A stretch of 5,030 nt of DNA, from contig JBBRYM010000036.1 of assembly GCA_038237625.1 (NCBI GenBank), positions 1-5,030 on the forward strand, read 5' to 3'. The notes under the pieces were generated by a model. It was not told the DNA's origin, did no database searches, and was given only the letters and a program-made list of their open reading frames with translations. The position numbers and the translations under genes were made by a program. Numbering within the stretch: position 1 is the first letter of the stretch; each line of letters begins with the position of its first letter. Below, one piece after another: positions 1 to 5,029 of the stretch. Origin of the DNA: JAWVFM01 sp038237625 (GTDB lineage Bacteria; Actinomycetota; Thermoleophilia; Solirubrobacterales; 70-9).

Positions 1-263
1 CTGACGTAGATACGTCCGTCGTCGGCGTAGCGCACGAACCGGTGCCCGCGCCGTTCCAGCTCCCAGTCGAGGTCGTCGAGCATGACGTTCGAGAGCAGCG
101 GCGAGAGCGGAGAACCCTGAGGGGTCCCTTCCTCGCTCGCGTGCACCAGCCCGTCAGCCATGACGCCCGCCTCCAGGTAGCGTCGGATCAGCCCCAGCAC
201 CTGCTTGTCATGCACCCGTCTGGCGACCCTCGCCATCACAGCGTCGTGCTGAACCCGATCGAA
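1..263 (-). pseudogene. ltrA: Group II intron reverse transcriptase/maturase, central fragment (interrupted)
   Basis: The minus strand is open from 263 to the window edge and encodes about 87 residues of a group II intron RT. It begins FDRVQHDAVMARVARR, continues through LIRRYLEAGVMADG and the block EEGTPQGSPLSPLLSN (about 85-135), and reaches RYADDGRIYV, with the catalytic YADD at 18-29. Such proteins copy intron RNA into DNA during retrohoming and help splicing as maturases. The codons for the first catalytic Asp block are absent on this side, because the reading frame is cut by the mobile element that starts at about 264. The 3' remainder (thumb and maturase domain) would lie to the left of the window. 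The combination FDRV, PQGSPLSPLLSN and ELERRGHRFVRYADD resembles, from memory, one particular bacterial RT subtype. RT identity is near certain; the subtype is less so. Confidence 0.93.
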
Positions 264-282
264 GGAAGACACGACACACTGC
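262..282. other. Left attachment junction of the serine-recombinase element (core AA plus 19-nt arm)
   Basis: RT coding sequence stops at the AA at 262-263. The following arm GGAAGACACGACACACTGC (264-282) is an inverted repeat of the arm at the other end of the element: 12 of 19 positions agree, including a perfect CACACTGC at 275-282. The 8-bp blocks lie exactly 11 nt from the AA on both sides, which points to AA as the crossover dinucleotide of a large serine recombinase. AAG is shared by both junctions, so the core could be written one base longer. The assignment is inferred from sequence; no intact attB is present in the window. Confidence 0.7.
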
Positions 283-307
283 CCATCTCGATGGGTTCCC
301 GGCCGAG

Positions 308-577
308 GTGCGGGTTGTGCGTGCGCGTCATGCGTGGGAGGGCAGTTCGCTTGGGTTGATGGGGTGGATGCGCCGGGGCGGTCGGCTGGAGCTGATTTTG
401 GTGTTGCCGGATGGCAGTCACTTGATGGTCCCGGCGGTGTGGACCGATCTGGAGGGTCCGGTCGGGCCGGCGCGGGCGGGGACGTTGGGGTCCCTTGAGG
501 ATCTGGTTGTGGCGCGGCGGGTGCTGGACGGTGTGTTGCGGGCGGGCGGGAGCGGGAGTGGGGGGAGCGCGCGATGA
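308..577 (+). CDS. DUF5372-like small protein, first gene of the element
   Basis: This encodes 89 residues from GTG 308. It contains VRVVRARHAWEG, then a beta-rich LELILVLPDGSHLMVPAVWTDL, and a helical tail LGSLEDLVVARRVLDGVL. The pattern of a DGS/VP turn followed by a WTDL motif recalls the DUF5372 family, which I remember beside recombinases of this type; this was not checked by search. Its function is unknown. No convincing ribosome site precedes 308, and the frame is open upstream through the left junction (HTAHLDGFPAE). ATG 359 is a weaker alternative start that would lose the conserved-looking N-terminus. When the element ends are joined as a circle, an in-frame ATG at 4882 supplies a start, giving MAPRKTRHTAHLDGFPAE. 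The stop overlaps the next ATG (ATGA, 574-577), which suggests translational coupling. Confidence 0.6.
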   Translation: MRVVRARHAWEGSSLGLMGWMRRGGRLELILVLPDGSHLMVPAVWTDLEGPVGPARAGTLGSLEDLVVARRVLDGVLRAGGSGSGGSAR

Positions 578-1029
578 TCGGTCCGAGCCGTGCCGATGTC
601 GAGTGCCCGGCCGGGTGCGGCGCGCTGATCGGCCTGGAGGTCGCGCGCGACGGTCGCGCGCGCGCGTTCGGGCACTGCTGCACGCCCCGGCCGTGTGCTG
701 GGGAGCGCGACGCGCTCGCGGCGCTGTTCGTGGGCCCGCACGGCGGGAGCGACGGGGCGTCGGGGTGCGAGCGTTGGGGTGAGATGAAGCCAGGCCCAGG
801 CGGGCGCGGTGTCGTCCTGGGCGGGCGCGATGATCCCCTCGGAGGAAGTAGCGAGGAGAGCGACGGTGCAGTTGCGTCTCGATCTAGCGGAGAGCCCAGC
901 GCCCGCGGCGGCGCTGTGGGAGCTGGTCGGCGAGGAGCAGCGCCAGGCGGCGATGTCGCTGCTGGCCGTGTTGATCGCGCAGAGCGTCGCGGGCGATCAG
1001 GAGGAGCAGAAGGAGGTCTCGGTCGGTGA
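574..1029 (+). CDS. Small cysteine-rich protein of the element (N-terminal part credible, tail doubtful)
   Basis: The ATG at 574 overlaps the preceding stop as ATGA and follows a G-rich ribosome site (GGGGGGAG, about 558-566), so the start is well supported. The first ~45 residues, with C11, C15, C35, C36 and C41 (VECPAGCGALIG ... FGHCCTPRPCAGERDALAAL), look like a small metal-binding fold. Beyond about position 780 the product becomes low-complexity Gly/Ser/Arg sequence that overlaps the next gene in another frame. This part is probably read-through: an ancestral stop near 780 may have been lost by a frameshift, since the +1 alternative frame ends with TGA at 780-782. Function unknown. A role as an accessory or regulatory factor for the recombinase is only a guess from position. 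Confidence 0.5.
   Translation: MIGPSRADVECPAGCGALIGLEVARDGRARAFGHCCTPRPCAGERDALAALFVGPHGGSDGASGCERWGEMKPGPGGRGVVLGGRDDPLGGSSEESDGAVASRSSGEPSARGGAVGAGRRGAAPGGDVAAGRVDRAERRGRSGGAEGGLGR
853..860 (+). promoter_or_regulatory. Ribosome binding site deciding the GTG 866 start
   Basis: GAGGAGAG at 853-860 lies 5 nt upstream of GTG 866 and is the best Shine-Dalgarno match near the third small gene. It favours GTG 866 over the in-frame upstream starts at GTG 809 and ATG 830. Confidence 0.55.
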
Positions 1030-1033
1030 GTGA
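866..1033 (+). CDS. Small helical protein immediately upstream of the recombinase
   Basis: A 55-residue product starting MQLRLDLAESPAPAAALWEL, followed by VGEEQRQAAMSLLAVLIAQS and an acidic tail. It is predicted to be mostly helical, with no membrane segment and no cysteine. The start at GTG 866 is chosen for the strong ribosome site 5 nt upstream; an N-terminal extension to ATG 830 or GTG 809 is possible. The stop (1031-1033) overlaps the recombinase start by 8 nt, so the two genes are translationally coupled. I recall similar short proteins with a WE.L....R..A...LA.LI core before recombinases of this kind, but know no function. From the coupling it may be a partner or dosage-matched regulator of the recombinase; that is inference. 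Confidence 0.65.
   Translation: MQLRLDLAESPAPAAALWELVGEEQRQAAMSLLAVLIAQSVAGDQEEQKEVSVGE
1011..1016 (+). promoter_or_regulatory. Ribosome binding site of the serine recombinase
   Basis: A perfect AGGAGG lies inside the end of the preceding small gene, 9 nt before GTG 1026. It fixes GTG 1026 as the recombinase start, since no in-frame ATG exists before the catalytic serine motif. Confidence 0.8.
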
Positions 1034-2199
1034 GCGCTCGAAGCTCTCGGCCTCGCATCTGCGTGGCCAGGCGTTTGTGTATCTGCGCCAGTCCTCCCAG
1101 GGGCAGGTTGAGCGCAACGTCGAGTCGACTGACCGCCAGTACGCGCTCGTCGGCCGCGCGGTCGAGTTGGGGTTCGCGCGCGAGCAGGTGGTGGTGATCG
1201 ACGAGGATCTTGGGATCTCCGGCTCGGGTTTGTCGGATCGCTCGGGGTTCGCGCGGTTGACCGCCGAGGTCGCGCTCGGTCACGCCGGGCTGGTGCTGGG
1301 TCTGGAGGTCTCCAGGCTGGCGCGGAACAACGTCGACTGGTACCGGCTGCTTGATCTGTGCGGTGTCACCGACACCGTGATTGGCGACGCCGACGGGCTG
1401 TATCACCCTGGGTCGTTCAACGACCGGCTGCTGCTCGGACTGAAAGGCACGATGAGCGAGGCCGAGCTGCACGTGCTGCGCGCACGCCTGGAGGGCGGGA
1501 TCCGGAACAAGGCCAAGCGCGGCGAGCTGCGCCGCGGGCTGCCGGTCGGGTTGATGTGGGGCGAGCAGGACGGCGAGGTGCTGTTGTGCCCCGACGAGGC
1601 GATCCGAGGCGCGATCGCGACAATCTTCGAACGGTTCACCGAGCTCGGCTCGGTGCGCCAGGTGTGGTTGTGGATGCGCCGCGAGGGCGTCCAGTTCCCG
1701 CTGCAGCGCTTCCCGCACAGCGAGATCCAGTGGGTCACGCCGACCTACCATCAGGTGCACAGCGTGCTCGAGAACCCGGTCTATGCGGGCGCGTACGTGT
1801 TCGGCAAGACGCGCCGCGAGCGCTACGTCGACGAGCACGGCCAGCCGCGCAAGCGGATGCGTCGCCTGCCCCAGGCAGAATGGGAGGTGTTGATCTGGGA
1901 TCACCATCCGGGCTTTATCGACAGAGCCACGTTCGAGGCCAACCGCAAGCGGATCGCTGCCAACACCCGCCCGCGCGCGCACGAGCCCGGCGGCGCGGTC
2001 CGCGAGGGCGCCGCGCTGCTGCAAGGCATCGCCGTGTGCGGGCGCTGCGCGCGCAAGCTGAAGGTGCACTACCAAGGCGCCCGCGGGCATCAGAGCCCGG
2101 CGTATCACTGTCCGAGCAGCGTGCTGGTCGAGGGCCGCGGCCACTGGTGTCTGCGGGTCGGCGGCACCCAGATCGACCAGGCGGTCACCGCCCCCTCTC
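1026..2199 (+). pseudogene. Large serine recombinase, N-terminal fragment (split by an IS3-type insertion)
   Basis: These ~391 codons hold the catalytic part of a large serine recombinase. The resolvase domain starts at FVYLRQSS, with S23 as the predicted nucleophile by analogy with the Y-x-R-x-S motif of resolvases. It continues through VVVIDEDLGISGSGLSDRSG and the Arg-rich EVSRLARNN. A recombinase domain follows, with NPVYAGAYVFGKTRRER and WDHHPGFIDRATFEANR, and then a zinc ribbon with C338, C341 (CGRC), C362 and C375. Large serine recombinases join attP and attB in the cytoplasm through a covalent phosphoserine intermediate. Sequence homologous to the family ends at about 2199, where the IS begins. 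The reading frame runs on into OrfA to 2777 without a stop, giving a 583-codon fusion ORF. Joining 2199 to 3810 restores an uninterrupted ~747-residue protein, a normal length for the family. Confidence 0.9.
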
Positions 2200-2220
2200 T
2201 GCCAAGCTCGTGTGAGACAG
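2200..2220 (+). repeat. Left terminal inverted repeat of the IS
   Basis: The repeat reads TGCCAAGCTCG then TGTGAGACAG. Against the reverse complement of 3785-3804 (TGTCAAGCTCGATGAGACAG) it shows 18 identical positions, a C/T mismatch at position 3, and one substitution plus a one-base gap in the middle. Weaker similarity continues inward (GTTGGATTACTGAG here, GTTGGGAATTTAGTGAG on the other side). Confidence 0.85.
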
Positions 2221-2270
2221 CTTCTCCCGTTGGATTACTGAGCCTGAGGGGCGAGAACTGGAGCGCAGGG

Positions 2271-2777
2271 ATGTTGGACTCATCGAAGCTGGAGACGGTG
2301 CCGGAGATCGCCCACCGGGTACCGCAGGGAGCCGTAGGCGACCGGAGGGACCCGGTGGGCGCGTCGTCCTCGGCGGGGGTGCCCGATCCCGAGCTGGCTG
2401 AGCGCCCGCGCCGGCGGCGCTTTGGCGCCGAGTACAAGCTGCGGATCCTGCGTGAGGCGGAGGCGTGTACGCGCAGGGGCGAGATCGGCGCGATGCTGCG
2501 CCGCGAGGGCCTGTACACCTCGCACTTGACGGCGTGGCGAGCGCAGCGCGACGCCGGCGCGCTTGAGGGCCTCGCGCCGCGTAAGCGCGGTCCGCGCCCG
2601 GCGAGCCCGGAGCAGGTCGAGAACGAGCGGCTGCGCCGTGCCCTTGACCGCACCCAGGCCGACCTCGAGACGGCACGCCGGGTGATCGAGGTGCAGGGAA
2701 ACGTCTCAGCGCTCTTGGAGGATCTGCTGGCGCCCAAGAGCGCGACCGAGACCGACGCCAAACGGCCGCGGCGATGA
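2271..2777 (+). CDS. IS3-family transposase OrfA (HTH DNA-binding protein)
   Basis: This encodes 168 residues from ATG 2271, preceded by a modest purine stretch (GGAGCGCAGGG). The N-terminal ~40 residues are variable. From RRRRFGAEYKLRILREAE onward the protein has the helix-turn-helix typical of OrfA, including EIGAMLRREGLYTSHLTAWR. A basic linker (APRKRGPRP) and a predicted coiled coil follow (VENERLRRALDRTQADLETARRVIEV). In IS3 elements OrfA recognises the terminal repeats and, joined or partnered with OrfB, forms the transposase. The reading frame has no stop upstream, so it is also the C-terminal half of the fusion with the interrupted recombinase that starts at 1026. The stop overlaps the original orfB start as ATGA (2774-2777), with orfB in the -1 frame, as usual for this family. 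Confidence 0.88.
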   Translation: MLDSSKLETVPEIAHRVPQGAVGDRRDPVGASSSAGVPDPELAERPRRRRFGAEYKLRILREAEACTRRGEIGAMLRREGLYTSHLTAWRAQRDAGALEGLAPRKRGPRPASPEQVENERLRRALDRTQADLETARRVIEVQGNVSALLEDLLAPKSATETDAKRPRR

Positions 2778-3771
2778 TCGACCAGGCCGTCACAGAGATG
2801 GAGCCGCTCGTGGGGACGGCGCCGGCGTGCCGGGCGCATCGCGCGCTTCGCTCTATCGCCGCCGCACGCCGCCTGAGCCGCGTCCGGCGCGCCCACGCCC
2901 GGCACCGGCGCGGGCGCTCTCCGACGTCGAGCGCGAGGCCGTGCTCGCCGAGCTGCACTCGGAGCGCTTCGTGGACTCATCGCCCGCGCAGGTGTGGGCG
3001 ACGCTGCTCGACGAGGGCCGCTACCTCGCCTCGGAGCGCACGATGTACCGGCTGCTTGAGGCAAACGGCGAGGTCTCAGAGCGCCGCGACCAGCTCACCC
3101 ACCCGCCCTACCAGCGGCCTGAGCTCTTGGCCGAGCGGCCCAACCAGGTTTGGTCGTGGGACGTGACGAAGCTGCTCGGGCCGGCGAAGTGGACGTACTT
3201 CTACCTGTACGTGATCCTCGACGTGTTCAGCCGCTACGCAGTCGGCTGGACCGTGCAGCACCGCGAGACCGCGAGCGTGGCCGAGCGGCTGATCGCCGAG
3301 ACGCTCTCAAAGCAGCAGATCGAACGCGACCAGCTGACCGTGCACGCCGATCGGGGCAGCGCGATGCGCTCCAAGCCGGTCGCTTTCTTGCTTGCCGACC
3401 TCGGCGTGCTCAAGACCCACAGCCGGCCCTACACCTCGACCGACAACCCCTACTCAGAAGCGCAGTTCAAGACGCTCAAGTACCGCCCCGGGTTCCCCGA
3501 CCGGTTCGACTCGATCGAGCACGCCAGGGCGTTCTGCCGCGAGTTCTTCCCCTGGTACAACGACCGCCACCGCCACTCCGGGATCGGCCTGATGACCCCG
3601 GCAACCGTTCACCACGGCCTCGCCGAGCAGACCCACGCCCAGCGCGCAGACGTCCTCGACGCGGCCTACGCCGCCACGCCCGAGCGGTTCGTCCGCCGCG
3701 CGCCCACGCCGCCACCGGTACCGGTGGCGGCGTGGATCAACAAGCCCGACACGAAGGAGACCGCTCACTAA
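2774..3771 (+). pseudogene. IS3-family transposase OrfB (DDE integrase), N-terminal frameshift
   Basis: The family-typical N-terminus starts at ATG 2774 (MIDQAVTEMEPLVGTAPAC), but this frame is lost at about 2831-2838. The rest of the protein (GASRASLYRRR onward) is one frame over, so 1, 4 or 7 bases are missing. The downstream part is open from GTG 2827 for 314 residues. It has a DNA-binding region (about 32-90), then an integrase core with D112 (WSWDVTKL), D175 (VHADRG) and E211 (SEAQFKTLKYRP), 35 residues lying between the last two, and ending in AAWINKPD. The catalytic triad is intact, so a shortened protein from GTG 2827 might still cut and join DNA. A sequencing error is an alternative explanation. 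OrfB catalyses copy-out/paste-in transposition with OrfA. Confidence 0.85.
3704..3735. repeat. 32-bp perfect palindrome inside the end of orfB
   Basis: Sixteen consecutive base pairs match around the centre 3719/3720. The half site from 3704 is CCACGCCGCCACCGGT and the centre is GGTACC. It encodes PTPPPVPVAAW in OrfB, about 40 nt before the stop. No T-run follows, so it is not a classical factor-independent terminator, but it could form a very stable hairpin in RNA or a cruciform in DNA. Confidence 0.9.
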
Positions 3772-3784
3772 ATTCCCAACCAAT

Positions 3785-3804
3785 CTGTCTCATCGAGCTT
3801 GACA
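3785..3804 (-). repeat. Right terminal inverted repeat of the IS
   Basis: The sequence CTGTCTCATCGAGCTTGACA is the inverted counterpart of 2200-2220. It lies 13 nt after the orfB stop and ends in the CA expected of IS3 elements. If the CTC at 3807-3809 is the target duplication, the IS would extend two more bases to 3806. Confidence 0.85.
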
Positions 3805-3809
3805 GGCTC

Positions 3810-4879
3810 CGGCCGCGCTGTTGGCCGCGCTCACGCCCGCCGGGGTGAAAGCCGCCGTGAAGGCCGCGGAGACGCTCGAAGCTGATCACGACGCGGCGCT
3901 TGCCCAGTGGCGGCTGCAGGTCGAGCGCGCCCAATATCAAGCCGAACGGGCCGAGCGCCGCTACCGGCAAGTCGAGCCCGAGCACCGGCTCGTCGCCCGC
4001 GGCCTGGAACGCGACTGGGAACAGGCGCTCGCGGCGCTGCACACCGCGCAGGCCGAGCTCGAGCTGCGCGAGCACCAGCGCCCTCGCACCCTCACCCCCG
4101 CCGAGCGCGAAGGACTCCTCGCGCTCGGAGCCGACCTCGGCCGCGTGTGGGCCGCGCCGAGCACCACCGACCGCGACCGCAAACAGCTGCTGCGATGCCT
4201 GATCGAAGAAGTGATCCTCGACGTCAACCGCGAAGAGCGCCGCGCGAGGCTCACCGTGCGCTGGCGCGGCGGCGCGATCACCGAGCTCATCGTCCCGCTC
4301 CCGCGCCACCAGCCGGCGATTCGCACCGACGAGGACACGATCGCGCTGCTCGGACGGCTCGCCACCCACTACGACGACGCCACCATCGCCGGGATCCTCA
4401 ACCGCCAAGGCCGCCGCTCCGCCACCGGCGAGCGGTTCACCGCGATCATCGTCGGCGGCCTGCGCCGCTACCGCAACATCCCCGCCCACCGGCCACCCAG
4501 CGAGCCGCCCGACGGCGAGCTGCTCCCGATCGCCAAAGCCGCCGACGCACTCGGCGTCGCCGCCTCGACGATCCACGGCTGGCTCCAAGCCGGATTCATC
4601 CCCGGCGAACAGGACACAATCGGCGCCCCCTGGCGGATCCGGGTCAACGATCAGCTCCGCGCGCACTTCGTCGAAGAGGCCCCCGCCGGCTACATCCCGA
4701 TCGTCGACGCAATGAGAATCCTCGGCGTCTCCCGCCAAACCGTGTTGCAACGTGTCAAGCGCAGCGAGCTCGAAGCGATCCACGTCCGCAACGGACGCCG
4801 AAAAGGCCTGAGAATCCGGGTTCCCGACGCCGAAACCGCCCTCTTCGACACCACCCCCATGAACGCGCAGGCAGTGTGA
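3810..4879 (+). pseudogene. Large serine recombinase, C-terminal fragment (coiled coil plus tandem HTH)
   Basis: About 355 codons continue the recombinase after the IS, starting PAALLAALTPAGVKAAV. A long coiled coil (about 3860-4110; QWRLQVERAQYQAERAERRYR) corresponds to the arms of large serine integrases that govern directionality. Then come LIEEVILDVNREERRARLTV and a recombinase-tail helical unit (DDATIAGILNRQG ... GLRRYRNIPAHR, about 4370-4490). Two MerR/excisionase-like helix-turn-helix units follow (LLPIAKAADALGVAASTIHG from 4520 and YIPIVDAMRILGVSRQTVLQ from 4691), each ending in a strand such as WRIRVND or LRIRVPD. The stop TGA (4877-4879) lies within the right attachment arm. There is no proper start or ribosome site after the IS, so this part is probably not translated. 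TTG 3821 is the first possible start but looks fortuitous. Confidence 0.88.
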
Positions 4880-4891
4880 CGATGGCACCAA
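4871..4891. other. Right attachment junction of the serine-recombinase element (19-nt arm plus core AA)
   Basis: The arm GCAGTGTGACGATGGCACC (4871-4889) is the inverted partner of 264-282, with a perfect GCAGTGTG placed 11 nt from the core AA (4890-4891). RT coding sequence begins right after it on the minus strand (TGC codon at 4894-4892). The arm contains the recombinase stop codon and an ATG (4882) that, in the joined circle, starts the first gene of the element. Confidence 0.7.
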
Positions 4892-5029
4892 GCACGCCTC
4901 GATGTCCGCCTCGACGATCCACTCATAGTTCGAGGGGTTCGCGCTGAAGCGGTGAATCTCGGCGATCGCGTCCTGTGCCCGGCGGCCGGGCCGGTAGCCG
5001 TAGCTCGATGGGTAGAAGTCCGTCTCGAA
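4890..5029 (-). pseudogene. ltrA: Group II intron reverse transcriptase, upstream fragment (interrupted)
   Basis: Read from 5029 leftward the minus strand gives FETDFYPSSYGYRPGRRAQD, then AIAEIHRF, YEWIVEADIEAC, and TT of the next codon. SYG(F/Y)RPGR and the ADIEAC block with the first catalytic Asp are hallmarks of group II intron RTs. The frame is cut at the right attachment junction; past 4890 it would read L-V-P-S in element sequence. With the 1-263 fragment it forms a continuous RT frame. However, the wording here (AQDAIAEI, EADIEAC) recalls a different RT subtype from the FDRV..PLSPLLSN style of the other fragment. The 5' part of the gene lies outside the window. Confidence 0.9.

Larger units (their letters stand above)
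2200..3804 (+). mobile_element. IS3-family insertion sequence inside the recombinase gene
   Basis: This ~1.6 kb insertion sequence carries orfA (HTH) and orfB (DDE integrase) on the plus strand, between imperfect inverted repeats at 2200-2220 and 3785-3804 that begin TG and end CA. CTC stands directly before the left repeat (2197-2199) and again at 3807-3809, 2 nt after the right repeat. This may be a 3-bp target duplication with the IS ending at 3806, or a partly decayed 5-bp one (CTCTC/GGCTC). Either choice joins 2199 to 3810 and restores the recombinase frame, which strongly supports the insertion model. It splits the recombinase between its zinc ribbon and coiled coil. The subgroup within IS3 is not determined. 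Confidence 0.88.
264..4889 (+). mobile_element. Large-serine-recombinase element integrated in a group II intron RT gene
   Basis: This ~4.6 kb unit lies between two RT fragments that join perfectly in frame once it is removed (TGC TT + C GAT gives C-F-D). It holds three small genes and a large serine recombinase, all on the plus strand and packed with overlaps. Its ends carry matching inverted-repeat arms around a shared AA. Without the internal IS3-type insertion (about 2200-3809) the element would be close to 3.0 kb. No drug resistance or metabolic cargo is seen, so this looks like a minimal element coding mainly for its own movement. It is antisense to the RT it interrupts. Its recombinase is now split, so movement would need a recombinase supplied by another copy. 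Confidence 0.8.

Noticed and set aside
42..359. 105-codon plus-strand open frame over the left junction
   Set aside because: It is antisense to a clear RT coding region and crosses the attachment junction.
642..662. 9-bp GC hairpin (CGCGCGCGA, loop CGG, TCGCGCGCG)
   Set aside because: It comes from alternating CG codons in a GC-rich stretch and has no T-run or other terminator context.
1358..2215. 285-codon plus-strand open frame within the recombinase
   Set aside because: An Arg/Ala/Pro-rich shadow in the alternative frame; the recombinase frame has clear motifs over the same bases.
2105..3064. 319- and 257-codon minus-strand open frames across the IS
   Set aside because: They are Arg/Ala/Ser-rich shadows of orfA and the recombinase and cross the IS boundary, so they cannot be an ancestral gene.
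3704..3735. The palindrome as a factor-independent terminator
   Set aside because: No T-tract follows and it lies before the orfB stop; kept only as an unexplained palindrome.
3821..4879. C-terminal recombinase fragment as an independent gene from TTG 3821
   Set aside because: No ribosome site is present, and the sequence before 3821 is still homologous recombinase coding; it is better explained as the separated 3' part of one gene.
3737..4891. 384-codon open frame on the minus strand
   Set aside because: It is antisense to the recombinase C-terminus, has low-complexity Gly/Val/Ala/Asp composition and no recognisable domain, and mirrors codon positions of the real gene. This is typical of shadows in GC-rich DNA.
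3907..4947. 346-codon plus-strand Arg-rich open frame
   Set aside because: It runs out of the element into RT sequence and has no family features; it is a shadow of the recombinase C-terminus.
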